From: Rhododendron vialii
Lineage: Eukaryota > Streptophyta > Magnoliopsida > Ericales > Ericaceae
Length of the DNA: 64,000 bases
Reading direction: 5' to 3'
Assembly (NCBI RefSeq): GCF_030253575.1
Contig: NC_080568.1
Location: 29,756,001-29,820,000 of the forward strand
The notes under the pieces are model-generated. The model was not told the DNA's origin and ran no database searches. It saw only the letters and a program-made list of their open reading frames with translations. Positions 50,233 to 62,975 of the stretch are shown here, in pieces. Positions within the stretch are counted from its first letter, which is position 1. Each line of letters begins with the position of its first letter. Position numbers and translations under genes: made by a program.

Positions 50233-51501
50233 TAGGGGTGAAAAATTGACGGGTTTGGGCAAAAATTGGTAAATTGCAAGTGGGTAGAGTCTTTAATGGG
50301 TCATTGATCCATTAATTATGAGTCTAATTATTCATACCCAACTCAACCCATTTATTTAAAAACAAACCCTATCCGTCCATTAGCCCGATTACATACTATA
50401 TACTAAAATGATCATATTACCCTTGTAAATTTAAAGGACTAAAATACCATGTACACTAAAATTACCATACTATCCATCTACTGTAAAAATGACCAAATTA
50501 TCTCTGTACATTTAATTATCATATTGATCACTCTTATTTGTTACAAACGGGTGGGCAATAATTGGTCTAATTATAAAGAAAGAAAGCTTCACTTCCACTT
50601 CCTTTTTGTAGTCTCTGGAAAGACCAAAATAATTCTTTGCATTTTTTCATTTTCTGGTTCTTTCAACTACTGGTGGACAAAAGTCTCTGGAGGGAGTCCC
50701 TGAGTTGAAGTCAGAGAATGAAGTTGGAAAATGACTAGCAGCCACTTTTTTTTTTAGCAGTGTGGCCACGTCTACATTGGTATAATCAATGGTCCAAGTT
50801 TTATACTAGATGAGATAGTCCAAATCTGGACCATACGTTAGAATAATCAATGATTCAGATTTGTTCAAAAAAAAATTTTCCCTCAAAGATCCTTATTGTT
50901 AAGGCGGTAAGAGACAAGTCTTTGAGCAAATTCGAACCATTAATTGCAACAAATAGCAATGAATAATCCAGATTTAGACTGCCTTGTCCAGTCCAAATTA
51001 AATACCAGATAGAGTCAAATTCTGTATGAAATTTACCCACATTGAATGGCGCAAACACAAAATTATTTGAATCTGTATCCAATTTTGTAGGCTCTTTAGG
51101 TCCTCTACCATCTCTAGATCATCCCATTCGTTTTTCTTGTGGCAAAGTAACAAAAAAATGATCGATCAAATTTGAAACCTTAAACAGGAGTCCCCCTTGA
51201 ATGCATGGATAGTGCTAAACACAAATTTGGGGGGGGGGGGGGGGGGGGGGGGGTTGGGTTGTGGGGTGAGAGGTGACAGAGGGAGGAGAATCAGGAGTAG
51301 ACTAATGAAGGGTTTTTGTCAATGAAGGTTTTTTTTGTCATATTCATGAGTTATTGAATCATTTAAGTTGATCCAATTAATAACTGAGTTAGATGGGTTT
51401 GACCCATTTTAACCTAACTAATAATTGGGCTGTGTTGGGTCTGTTTTGTAGTGGGTGGGTTTGGGATGATTAATGAGTTTGGGTTTAATTTGTCATCCCT
51501 A
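50233..51501. mobile_element. Possible hAT-like element
   Basis: The left end TAGGGGTGAAAAATTGACGG and the right end TAATTTGTCATCCCTA resemble the inverse ends of hAT MITEs, with mirrored GGGTTTGGG / CCCAACTCAACCC words inside. I could not find an 8 bp duplication, so boundaries are tentative. A poly-G tract lies inside. Confidence 0.4.
51229..51253. repeat. Homopolymer of 25 G
   Basis: Twenty-five consecutive G residues are followed by TTGGGTTGTGGGGTGAG. Such long G runs are rare in AT-rich plant DNA and can fold as G-quadruplex. The exact length is also the kind of thing sequencing gets wrong. Confidence 0.9.
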
Positions 51502-52011
51502 ATTTTTACCAATCACAATTGGTTTTCAATTCGGACTGTTCAAAAATATGTTGGACGCGCGCGATTGAATTCCGTAAATCATTTGTTACGAAAAGCTCCG
51601 TAAAGAAGTTTTTATGTTAAAAAATTCCATGCATTGAGCCCAGCGATGACCTCTGATTTGTATTCCTTTCTACTCAAGTTCATTCACTTTTATATAGTGT
51701 TTCCGTTTTGCAGCAGCTCAACTTCCCTAATCACTGAATTCATTTTATTGGTATTTCTCACTTGACTTACTATCTGTGTCTGTTTCTCTTGTCCTCCAAG
51801 CACTTTGTTCTTACACAACACATCTATATTGACGAATATATGTCTGTGGATGGCTTCAAGTACGGGTAATTCATTAGTACATGCATATTGGGCATAATAA
51901 CGAATTTGACCGTGATATCATGACGTAACAGTGTCATGACTGGACAGGAATATAAAATAGCTGTTGTGACTACAATTTAAAATTTTGTTACCCTTGCATT
52001 CCATGTTATTT

Positions 52012-52013
<2 letters not shown>

Positions 52014-52045
<32 letters not shown>
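52014..52045. repeat. (GA)n microsatellite
   Basis: About 15 GA units followed by GATA units lie about 180 bp beyond the pectate lyase stop codon. Confidence 0.9.
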
Positions 52046-52049
<4 letters not shown>

Positions 52050-52225
52050 TAGATTCATAAATCATAAGTATTAGATATCCTAGCAGTAGATATTGGACTT
52101 CTTGTGCCCTACTTTTCCCTCCTCTCTAGTCCAATTTCCTCTATTTTCTGCTAACTTGGTGCCAAATTAGAATTTTCAAAACACCCCCAAATTTTCCAAA
52201 GCAAAAAAATGGGGTCGGGTTTCGA

Positions 52226-55200
52226 TCAACAGCGGGAACCCTTTCTGCAGTTCAGTGCACCTGCGCCGATTGTCATTGAACCGACGACGGAAGATGGCCT
52301 TGCACCCAAACTTGAGGCTCTGGCATAACTTGATGAAGCTCCAGCACCAGATGGGGTGAAATATGCGCCGTTCAACATCAGGTCTCCTTCTGATCTCCAA
52401 TTCCAGTGCTTCCATTTACTCTCTGGTGCATCCTCATGTTTGGTCACCTAGTAAAATATAAAAATGATGGAAAAACATTTAATTTTTTGAATAATTTCAT
52501 TGGAAAATATTCACCTAGTAGTGTTTGAATTTACCTAAGGATATCAGGGAAAATCACTATCACCTTTTTTACTAGAAAACTAGGGGATATCTAGCATATT
52601 TTTTTTGGGCTTTATACATTACATATCTTCCTTTGTCTCATAATTTTAATCCTTTTTAGAAAATTGTGTCATTTTTTGAATTCAAAACTATAAATAAATT
52701 GTGTATAAGCTATTGAATTTTTTTTTTTTTAAGAAAGGCTTTCCATAGAGTATTAAAATAATGGCTCGAGAGAATATTTTATTGAATTTTTTTATTAAGA
52801 AAATGGCATGACTTTTTCATAAAGTGCTAAAATAACGGGACTAAGGGAGTCCATGAGGCGAAAAAAACCCGAGTTTGATTATGAATTAAAAAAATTGCAT
52901 GGAACCATTGTATCGAAAACCCTTTTTCCTACATTTTTTTGCAGTCAAACTCGCTGATAAATTTAGTTTGACAAATGTCAAATCATGTGATTGAGAAAGA
53001 AGAAAAAGAGTTTTGAGGATAAGCGAGGTGTTGCCTTGTTTGAAAGAAACAAGGAATGAGGCCTTTAAAAGGACTCGACGAAGAACCTTAAGATTGATCT
53101 TCTAAATATTAGTTAAAGTATGAGTAAGCTATGGTTCAAACACATAAGAACATCAAAAAGTAAAATGGACAAAAGAAACAAGGAATGAATATGGTATATT
53201 TGTCTCACCTCTTTGCTGAATCTGTTATTAGGGGCAAGAAATCTGTTGCCTTGGCTATTGATAGTGGGGGAAGCACTCCCTCCAATGGCATACATTTCCC
53301 AATGGGTGTAGTCATTGTTCACCACATGGAAGTAACCATGTCTACATCTGCATGTGTCAAGAAAACATCATTAATAATAAAATCTAGCGGCGTCTATTAC
53401 ATTTAAAAATGAGAGAAGCACAGCGAGAGTCGTGTCATTCTATACGAACATTCTGTTTCGACACGTTACGCTGTGATTCATCGTTGTGTAACAAAAATGA
53501 CATGTACTCTCCTCACCATATCATTTCTCAAAACCCATTTTAGTAACCCAATATGTTTTTTTCTAATCATAAATACACTTTTTAGTCCTTCCTTATGAAA
53601 AGGGTTCTTTCTCATAATGAAATTGAAAAATAAGTTTCAAAATCGGTCATCAAACAAAATTTCACGAAAAAGAAAGTGTTCGCAATGTCTAATCCTTCTT
53701 CCGTATTTGATTTTATTTATAACTCGGGTATCCCGACCCAACTTACGCATTCTTGATTTGGTACTTTACCTTGGCATTCTTTGAACAAGACCTTCCCCAA
53801 AGTGATTAAAAGCAATCGTGACTTGCATATTCTTATCCTGAGAATACGAATCGCTGTGGCCCAGCAGCATGACCTTGTCATGGTGCGTCATGTAATTGTT
53901 CGAAATGGTGATAGCCGTGGACCCATGAATCGCATCAATCAGCCCGTCCTTACAGTTCGACAACGAGCAATGGTCCACCCACACGTGGCTGCCCCCGAAG
54001 ATCGACACCCCGTCGCCGTCCGATACCGTCCTCCACCCGTAGTGCCGAGGGGAGTCCCGCACCATAGCGTTCCCTCCCTGCTTGCAATCGTGGATGTTGA
54101 TCCCGTGTATGATGATGTTGGTCACGAATTGCACGGTGATGCACGGCCCTCCCGCAATGTGGACGCTCGATCCCCGGCCGTCGATCGTCTTGAACGAGTT
54201 CATGATCAGTTCTTCCTTCAGTTTGATCACCATGTCGCGCGCGAAGATGATCCACAGCGGCTCGTCTTGGATGACTGCGTGGCGGAGGGTCCCGGGTTTG
54301 GGGTTCACCACGTCGTGGTCGCTGGAGTCGGTGACCACGTAGATTTTACCGTCTCGTCCTCCAACGGCATTCTTGCCGAACCCAATGGCGCAGTCGGCGA
54401 GCCGCTGGCGGTTTTTCTCCCACTTTGAGTCGCACCGCCAGCAATCGTCGATGGGATTTCCGGTCCCGCATGAAAAATATCCCAAGTTCCTCCTCGATGC
54501 ATTGATGCTCCTGTACATGAGAAAATGTTACGCATTCAAATATTAATAGTGTAGGAAATTTGACAGTGGAGATTTTGTAAATATTTAGAATCTAAATTTC
54601 TAGATTCAAAAATTACAAAAGACTACTAGCTTTCGTATGGCATTATTTATCATAATAATACTATGATTGGTTAATTAATTGGAACGAAATGGCCACTTTT
54701 TGGAAGCTCGTTTCCTTTCAATTGTTTAAAAAATGACGGAATGTACTTCTTCTTTTTTTAAAAAAGAAAAAAGAAGAAGCATCATTCAGCATTTTAGGGT
54801 CTTTCCATTTTTTTGTTAATCATTTCACCCAAACAAACACTACCTCTGAGTATTTTACTTATAATTAACTACCTAGGTACATTAATGAAGTCATTTTGGT
54901 AGTATACATACGTACATAAACAGTATTTGGTTTTTGTTTAATTCGATAGGCTATCAATTTAATTGGGACCCCGTAAACAGGTGGTGATAGGCTATCAATT
55001 TAATTGGGACCCTGTAAACAAGTGGTGAAATTAGTTTCCAAGAATCAATCGAGAATGCGTAAACTAACTCGGACACTTGAGTTATAATAAAAATAATGTC
55101 GAGATTACGTATACTCTTACCTGTGTACATCTTGTACTACTAGCTCAGGGTCTTGAACTTCTGAGGAGGAAATGAGTGCGGGGGTTAGGACAGAGAGGAG

Positions 55201-55233
55201 GAAGATGAGAGAGAGGAGTGAAGGACTTGCCAT
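52226..55233 (-). CDS. Secreted pectate lyase (PL1 family)
   Basis: Four exons on the minus strand, 55233-55121, 54510-53770, 53347-53209 and 52447-52226, join in frame to 404 aa, the usual size for plant pectate lyases. Residues 1 to about 23 are a signal peptide ([20 protein letters not shown]). The family hallmark [20 protein letters not shown] follows. The beta-helix core has [20 protein letters not shown] with calcium-binding acidic residues. The catalytic segment [13 protein letters not shown] spans the exon 2/3 junction (Arg282, Pro284, Arg287). The enzyme cleaves de-esterified homogalacturonan in the cell wall by beta-elimination and needs calcium; such genes act in fruit softening, pollen growth or cell separation. 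All splice sites are GT-AG and no defect is seen. Intron 1 contains a small tandem duplication. The paralogue cannot be named from sequence alone. Confidence 0.96.
54949..55028. repeat. 40 bp tandem duplication in pectate lyase intron 1
   Basis: TAGGCTATCAATTTAATTGG begins at 54947 and 54987; the copies differ by only a few bases. It lies well away from both splice sites. Confidence 0.85.
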
Positions 55234-55354
55234 TTCCCACTCTGTCTCTCTCTCTCTCACTCTCTCTGTGTGTGGGGTAGAGAGAGAAAGCTAGAGACAG
55301 TGGGATGGGGGATACCGGGATAGGATGATCACTTGGGAGGACTAAAATGGAGGG

Positions 55355-55362
55355 TATATATA
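55355..55362 (-). promoter_or_regulatory. Likely TATA box of the pectate lyase gene
   Basis: TATATATA lies about 120 bp upstream of the ATG at 55233 and reads the same on both strands. The leader between is CT-rich in the sense strand (a GA/CT tract at about 55242-55290), as in many plant genes. Confidence 0.55.
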
Positions 55363-56034
55363 AAGGGCTTAGACTGAACACGTGGGGTCATGCACCGCAG
55401 CGGCTTCGTGATTACTGGTTTTACGGGGGATTCCCTTTTTTTACGGGGGGATTCCCTTTTGCCCCTTTGGCCTTTGGTCGGTTTTTTGGTAGCTAAAGGC
55501 AAAAGCCCATTGATGATATAACTCCAGACACAATTGTATTTACATGTAACTGTGTGATACACATCAGTCCACAAACATCAAACGGTTGTAGCACTAGCAC
55601 TAGGAGCACAATACGACTCCGAACACAACTATATTCAGAGCCGTTAGATGTTTGTGAGCTCACGTACATCGAACAACTTCGGATACAATTATGTCCGGAA
55701 TTGTGTTTGCAATATAGTTCAAAGTCCATATTAGTTGTAGGCTTGTGCCACTACAGTTGACAGTTTATCACTCTCTCTCGAGATCCCTAATGTGTATAAG
55801 AGTTTGAAATTTTCAAGGTGCTATCAATTTTTATGGGTCAGTCTATATACGCAGTTGTGTTCCGACTTTTAAATGGTCCCCTCATTGTTAAAGGTGAAAT
55901 TAATCTTCTAAACTTAGTTGAGGTGCGTATAAACTTAACCGAAGATTATTATAAAAAATGCATTGCCCAACCATAAACTGGGACTCTGTAGCTTCTCTAT
56001 CTTCGATTTAAATTTCTCATGGTATAATTTCTTC
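55363..56034. other. Pectate lyase upstream region
   Basis: No gene. A near-tandem pair TTTACGGGGG(G)ATTCCCTTT lies at 55420-55460. Imperfect repeats of CACAAYTRTATT / TACATGTAAC words run from 55520 to 55720 on both strands. Specific regulatory sites could not be assigned. Confidence 0.4.
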
Positions 56035-56050
56035 GCCATGCACATTGGTT

Positions 56051-56326
56051 TCTTGTTTTGTTTTTTTATCAGAAAAATGGTGGGAGGAGGCAACCAGCGT
56101 AGCAATCTCCCTTGGGCGTGACCATAAGAGCTCCTTACCCGTTGTAGAATGTCTGGTTCAAGCCATAGCTATTGTCCGTGAGAACAGGCTGTCACCATAA
56201 CACCACCTAGGTACAGAATGACAAGTGAACAAATCCCACATTCCATTGTCACTGACAAGACTCGAACCGGAGTCCTGCCTAGGAATAAAGGAGGCTTTTG
56301 CCATCCAAGCTACCACCATCGGTGGT
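56051..56326 (-). mobile_element. tRNA-derived SINE
   Basis: Read on the minus strand it starts near a box A (GATGGTGGTAGCTTGGATGG) and has a box B (CTCCGGTTCGAGTCTTG) about 40 bp later, the spacing of a tRNA promoter. It ends in an A-rich tail (AAAAAAACAAAACAAGAAA). A 16 bp target duplication GCCATRCACATTGGTT flanks it (56035-56050 and 56327-56342, one mismatch). Length is 276 bp. Not a functional tRNA, since the cloverleaf cannot be completed. Confidence 0.88.
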
Positions 56327-56342
56327 GCCATACACATTGGTT

Positions 56343-59300
56343 GATTAGCTCAATTTTGTATTGGAAGTTTTACATCTCCATTCTCCAACCTCTTTAATTC
56401 CCACCTTGAAGTTTCTCAACTTTCTATTTGTTCTCAAGTAGATCACACCCCACCATCTCTGACTTTTTTTAATTAGACCACCTAAATGATTATATCATTG
56501 ACTATCGTTGTATTGATACTGTGGTCGACAGTGGTCTACCCAATTCAGAACACATCGAATAATTATAAATAACGGAGACATTCCAAATCGAATAGCATGT
56601 CAACAATATTATGAGACGGATGAAGTAATTGCTTTCAAACATATGAACATCACAATTATGGTATGTATTCGGAGAAAATATTCCGAAAAGATCGTTCACA
56701 GAAATAAAACTATATACATGGATGAAATTCATTTCGGATGTGATTCATACAACACGAGTTCGCTGTGAGATTTACCCCCTACATTGATGTGGGTTAAAAA
56801 TTCGTTCGAGTACAAAATGTTTTTGGAAATTGATAGGACATCATGGTGTTCATAAGTGAGATTTTTGTACAAAACCCCAGGATTTCCCCTCCTGTTTGTA
56901 CAAGTAACAATTTCACCAAATTCAATTCTCTTATTACCTATAAGGTGAGCACGATATGACTCAACGAAAATCATTAGAGAGAAGATAGATGTTTTTAGCC
57001 ACTCATTAATGAAAGCAGTACATTGGTCATTTTTAATTGCTAGACTAATTTGTCTGCAGGGGATAAAGTGTTGAGGAATATTGTTTCGGGATCGTGGAGC
57101 ACTCCAATTATGGATGACAAATGTGATTTTCAAAGTTTTACCGTCGTTTTATCTCTAAATTTCCAATCACGATATTTCTTCACGCAAATATATCAATCAA
57201 ATTAACAAGGCTATAATATCAACAGTTTCGATCGTTATTCGGGTACGCCTATAATATAAACGGGCCCTTATTACTTAGGGGACAAAATATCAACTAATCA
57301 CTACGGTCATGCATGTGCTTGGGTTATGGTTTTAATCATACCAGGCGTTTAATGTCTCGCCAGGTCTCATCATATTTTGTTTATTTCACTTTAACTACTA
57401 GTAGTAAGTGCTTTTGGACCTGGTGCGCGCAGGCCAGGGCTAAAATTAAACTTACACCATCATTGTTCGCCATTTAATTAAAACTTGTTCAAATATCGTT
57501 CACACCAAGTAAGCATCATATTCATAGGATATTGATTGAAACGTTTTTAGAAAGCCTTCATTGTTAAAATTAAAACAAATGGGCAATTGACGGAAAAACG
57601 AGGCCCATACTATGGTTGAGTCGGAGTTGATTCCTTTTTTTATATCATTAAATATGGATTCGATTTTGCTTAAAATAATTTTTTACCGATGAGCACAAAA
57701 TATTGACACATAGAAGCTTCATATCATATGCGTTAGTCTTTAATTGCGCGTAATTGGTTATGATTATCATCTTTCTGTGAATTATTATTTTTTGCAGGAA
57801 AAGATGATAATAATATTATGTGAGCCGTTCAACTTAATTAATTAGCACAATTACTCTTTTTACTCTTCAGCCACCAGATTAGGTTGGAATTGCAATTAGG
57901 TGGCCTTTGGTTGCTCATGATGGGCCAAAGAGGAAACTTTAATGTGGTTAGTATTTTGGTAAGGAAATTAACAATAGCCGACTAATTAGAGTTGGGGCAG
58001 TGTTTATATAAGGATTAGCAGGGTTTTGTTTTGGAGGCATTCACGGCTTTGGAGGAACGAAGACCACGGCTGTGGCTGGAAAAAGAGGGGAAAAAAAACC
58101 TCGCTCGGTGAGAGAGGCTAGACGACTTTTAGACGAGGGTTGAGGATGCATGAAACCCTCATGTTTTTTGGTAATTATTTGGTTAGTTACTCTTTATTTA
58201 CTTTCTGAATCCATGCTTTAATTAATCGAACAATCATTCTTGTCTCATCAGAATAATGTTAGTAATTTTGGATACGGATTCAATCATGTTTTTTCCATGA
58301 GCTGTTATTCAACTTTTGATTTCAAGCACCGGATATCTTTGTGATTTATTTTCGAATGGATACGTACGATTTTTTTTGGTCTTGAACATTAAGGCGAGGA
58401 AGAGTGTACATAAGTTGTTTTTCTAAGAGGTCGTAACGAGGATATTTTCCACGGTAATAGAGTTTAGACCACCAAATTATTGGGAAGAAAAGTAGGGAAA
58501 TAAATAAGAATTCGTTAGTAATCGCTATATATGACTACATGATCAGTACTGTAGATTCTGAATCCTTTGTTTGGATCCCTTTTTGAAGAAAAAAAAAATT
58601 TCAACTCAAAAAATACTTAAAGAGACAATGTGGAACAAGTTTCAGAGGCAAAAAAAACTTGGCTTGCGAGACCACCGTAGATCTACCTTTGAAATAGGAG
58701 TTAATATCGAAGGAATCATTCATTCTCAGACAATAACAATAACCAAGGTTTTAACCTACGTAAAATATAGTATATCGGAGCATCTCTAGATTTTAGTCTT
58801 TTATTGACATAAAACTCAAAATTTGAGGGAGAGTGATTAAAAAAATCTCTAATCAATCTTGCTAACCTCCATCCACTGAGCGAAAGATAATAAGTGTATA
58901 ATGACAAACAGATTTGGATATCAATATATATTTTACCGATATCAATACATTTTTTTCGAATGTTGATACACTTTTTATCTAGTATCCTACAGTTAATGGG
59001 CGGAGGTTAGCATTTTTCTTATGATAAGAAAAGACAACCAAACATGAAACTTGCCATCTTGTATCTCAATTTGTTTCTTATTCCGTTCACTTTCCTCTTA
59101 AAATAAGTACTCATTTTTTAAATTAAATCTTATATATTGTGAGAGAATAACCTTTTTGATAAATTTGAAAATAAATACTTAAAAATAAGAACTTTTATCT
59201 ATTGGAATGACTTGTATAGTTACTATATATTAGTTGAAGCTTCTACGTAAATTTTCAGTTACAACCAAGCAGATAAGTCTGGGTTCATGGGCCGTGAGAC

Positions 59301-60188
59301 CCAGCCCGTAGAACTGGCGTTCCTACTTCACTTACGTGGGCCAGAATCAGAAATAGGCCCAATAATCCAACACAACACCGATTTGTATCACTTATTACTT
59401 TCTTGGGCTGGGCTGGACGGCAGCCACGACTACTTTTAAATCGGGCTTGTCGGGACCCACCACCCGGGCTTGGATAAACCGCAAATCCTGTAGTCAATGG
59501 TCAAGGACCCACTATAATTAAGGCAGACTTATTGAAAATTTATAAATCTGAAATTTATTTTGATATTTTTTATTTTTTGTTTAGTTTTTTGTTGTAATTT
59601 TTAGACTAACTTGTTCGTCTTTATCGATAAAGTATAAAAATATGGACTCATGTTGAAATAATTCAAATAAAACGGTATTTTAGACAAATAAGATAGTTGT
59701 TTGATACTTTTTCGTCTTTAGTAAACTTTTTTTTTTTGGTTTTCCGTTATAATTCTATACTTTTTAGACTTCTCTTGTCGAGATAGATGATTAATCCCAA
59801 AAAATCACTCAAATCTAATAAAAATTCAGAAAATAATTAAGTTTAGAAGAAGGAAATTGATTTTCGTAATCCACTTTGTACGCAGGCGCTTCATGTACAA
59901 AGTGGAACGCCTGCGTACAAAAATGAAGAGCCAAAATCAGCATCCTATACAGAGTACGGGAATAGTTTAGGGCTAGTTCTAGAACACCTTCTTAAAAAAT
60001 AAGTATTTATTTCATATTTTTAAATTAAAAAATAATGTAGATAAGAATTTTTTTTTTGTCACTGTATCTTTTGAGATCTTTGAAAGAAAATCTATATTAC
60101 GTATTTTTAGATTTCAATAAGCTTATTATTTTTTAACTTAAAATTACATTCTTAAAAATATAAAGACTTATTTCTCGTTCGGGAACCT
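56343..60188. other. Gene-poor region
   Basis: No gene is supported; short open frames at 56502-57133 lack family resemblance. The stretch 59560-59830 contains another copy of the dispersed repeat with TCTTGTCGAGATAGATGATTAA. At 59888-59930 two short inverted pairs interlock (CCACTTTGTACGCAGGCG, then GTACAAAGTGG and CGCCTGCGTAC). Confidence 0.45.
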
Positions 60189-60197
60189 CTGCGCTAA

Positions 60198-60979
60198 GGA
60201 TCCGGGGGCTTTGCTGTGCCATGAGGCACAGTAGCGCCTACCCACACCCAAAACTGTGCCGTTTTGAATATAAAAAAATTTTAAGTTATCTATTTGCAAT
60301 CCCAGAAACGTGATTATAAGAGCTTTAGAGATAAAATTTAATTATGTCTTTTTAGAATAATATGATCAGAATAAAAATATCTTTACACTGGTTCAACCTG
60401 ATTGAAAATTGGATCAGTTAATTTTTTGACCATATTTTTTAATATATAAACGTTCTAAAAAAATTAAGTGCTCAAATTTTTAATCCGTTTGAACAAGTAC
60501 GAAGATCTTATTATTCTGAACATATTATTCTAAAAAGGCATAATTAACTTTTGTCTTTAAGATTTTAATAATCGTGTTTCTGTTCCACAAGATTCTAAAT
60601 AAATAGCATATACTTAATTATGAGAATTCTAGAGATAAAAGTTAATTATGATCCTTTAAAATAATACGTTCAGAATAATAAGATCTTCGTACTTATTCAA
60701 ACGGATTAAAAGTTTGAGCACTTAATTTTTTTAGAACGTTTATCTATTAAAAAATATAGTTAAAAAATTAACTGATTCAATTTTCAATCAGATTGAACCA
60801 GTGTAAAGATGTTATTCTGATCATATTATTCTAAAGAGGCGTAATTAAATTTTATCTCTAAAGCTCTCATAATCACGTTTCTGCTCTATAAAATTGCAAA
60901 AAAATCTTAAAATTTTTTTTATTCAAAACGGCACAGTTTTGGGAGTGGGTAAGCGCTACTGTGCCTCGCCCCCGGATCC
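60198..60979. mobile_element. 782 bp foldback element with 9 bp target duplication
   Basis: The element runs from GGATCCGGGGGC to its inverse GCCCCCGGATCC (apart from one or two changes). The two halves are inverse copies along almost their whole length, with the centre near 60588. It is flanked by an exact 9 bp direct repeat CTGCGCTAA (60189-60197 and 60980-60988), the size typical of Mutator-like insertions. The ends carry GTGCC / GGCACAGT words and the interior is AT-rich. No protein is encoded. Confidence 0.92.
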
Positions 60980-60988
60980 CTGCGCTAA

Positions 60989-62975
60989 ATTTTTTGTGGT
61001 CAAAACAGTCCCCGGGAAAACGGAAAACGGGAAGGACCACACTATAGGAGCCACTCGCTGCGCTGGAACTCGTAAATCCCCCGGTCTTTCGGGTCCTTTG
61101 GAAAATTCGGAGAATTTATTTTCCGAGCGTGTCGTGCACGTGCTTTGCAAACAGTGGGACGTGCTAGAGTAGTGATTTCTTCCCCAAGACCAGAGTTGCA
61201 GCTTTTTGGCACCCGCCTCTCCCCCTCTCTCTCTCTTCCTTCATTTCTTCTCATCGTTTTAATGAGTATATGTTTTTTTGGAAAATTCTAACATTACACT
61301 TGCTTACAATTTTACATACCCATTCATACACACATATTCATAAAAGGGTGGGACCCATATACATTGAGTGTATAATGTGTGTGAAATTCATCTTTATTGT
61401 GAGTGTAGGTATATAAATGAATGTGTAAATAGATATGGTAGTATAATGATTGATGTTTTTTTTAATCCGCAATTTTTATAGGAGTATATTACATCGTTTG
61501 TCTTGACCACTAAAATTCATACTTCCTTTTTTTTTTTTTTTAAATGCACTTTATTTTTTGTATTAAAAGACTAAAAAAATGGAGTGTAATTATAAAAAAA
61601 TGAGCTTAAAATTCATTTTTTTAAATTATAAAATGCAAGCTAAAGACACCAAAAGAAAGTCTTTTTTCATCTTTTCCCAATTTTTTGTTTATACTTTCGA
61701 ACGTTTTTCAATTAGAGTAGAAAAAAGTTGGCCAAAATCTTGTCAAAATTAAAATAAAATAACCAAAAACACCCAGTGAAAAGATCCTAAGTTTTAGGCA
61801 AAACGGGTCATACTCCCTTTCTGATATAGATAAGACTTATCATCAATAATTCAAAATAAACTCTACACGTAATTGTGTTCATAATCGTTCAATGCTCATG
61901 AACCAATGTATTCAGAGGTTACTCATGGGGTGTTCGGCCACCAACTTATTTGTTTTTCCACTTCTCATTTTCAACTTCTGGGTGTTTGCAAAACTTATTT
62001 TGGAAAAATGAGTTTTTGTTTTTAACAATAGAGACGAAAAGTGAGAAATAGGAAAAAATGTACTTTTTAACTTCTCATTTTCCACTTCTGATTAGCGTAA
62101 GAGAAGAAAAAACCAAATTATCCTCTATATTTGGTTATAGGACTTTTTTAGGGTGTTCATTGAAATATTTTAGAGCAAAAAATTTATTATGACCATTTAG
62201 GATAAAATAATCAGAAAAGTAAAATTTTTGCATCGGCTCAAACGAATTGAAAATTTGAACAATATATAAATGGTGTAAAAAGTTTTGTGTGTGTAGATAT
62301 ATTTTAAAATGAAAAAATAAAAAAATTATTTTAAAAAATTAATTAAACCATTATTTATACATATTATATCCCATAATAAATAAATAAGGCAACATGGTAA
62401 AAAACTAAGTCATAATTCATTTTTATCACATATTTTCCAAACACATCAAGTTGCAAAATGCATTCTGTACATATCATCCAAACACTCTATCAAATTCAAA
62501 CTATATTCTGAACAAAAGGCCAAAAAACCAAAAAGTTAAAAATGAAAAAATGAAAAATAGGTTTCCAAATACCCACTCAATAATTTAAGGGTAAATGACG
62601 GCCCAGGATGTGTTTTGATAATTAATACCCATTAAGGACATATTAAAAATATTTGTTAATACTGAAAATGTCTTTGGCGGGTATTAATTATCAAAACAAG
62701 TCAATTGGCAATCATTTCCCATATTTTTAAAATCCTGTGAATTGACATTCTGAGCGTGTCTACACGCGTTAAACACGGACGTGCTCCCTCTCTCCCCAAA
62801 ACCAGAGTTGCAGCTTTTTGGCTCCCCCGAACTACCTGAAACCTTCTCACATCAAAATCCCCAAACTACCCCTCCGGACTCTCTCTCTCTCTCTTCTCTC
62901 TCTCCAGAATCTCTGCAGAAAGGAGGGAATTTACTCTCACGCAATTATCAATACTACACGTCTGACTCTGTGCTC
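60989..62975. other. Upstream region of the right-edge gene, with duplicated leader-like segment
   Basis: A segment at about 61120-61245 (GAGCGTGTCGTGCACGTGC ... CCAGAGTTGCAGCTTTTTGG and a CT-rich run) recurs at about 62753-62910 directly upstream of the ATG at 62976. The 1.5 kb between the copies is AT-rich, includes a Stowaway-unlike repeat at 61275-61440 and has no gene. Confidence 0.6.

Larger units (their letters stand above)
46317..52013. other. 5.7 kb intergenic region, mostly repeats
   Basis: No gene is supported. At about 47634-47710 a box-A/box-B-like pair (TTAGTCCAGTTGAATGGTG, CAGGTTCGATTTTTGG) suggests a SINE scrap. At 48095-48350 words of the GAGCCGAGC type mark another old element. 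At about 48965-49105 a loose inverted repeat (TTACACATCCATTTACGC / GATGTGTAAATGGCTGG) surrounds a GTGGGGCCCACATACATTG core; a related segment occurs at 61275-61440. Confidence 0.45.

Noticed and set aside
53781-54428. 215-codon plus-strand open frame
   Set aside because: It is the antisense shadow of pectate lyase exon 2, caused by its GC-rich codon use.
56301-56326. tRNA gene on the minus strand
   Set aside because: Box A and box B are present, but the sequence has an A-rich tail and target duplication and no complete cloverleaf; it is a SINE.
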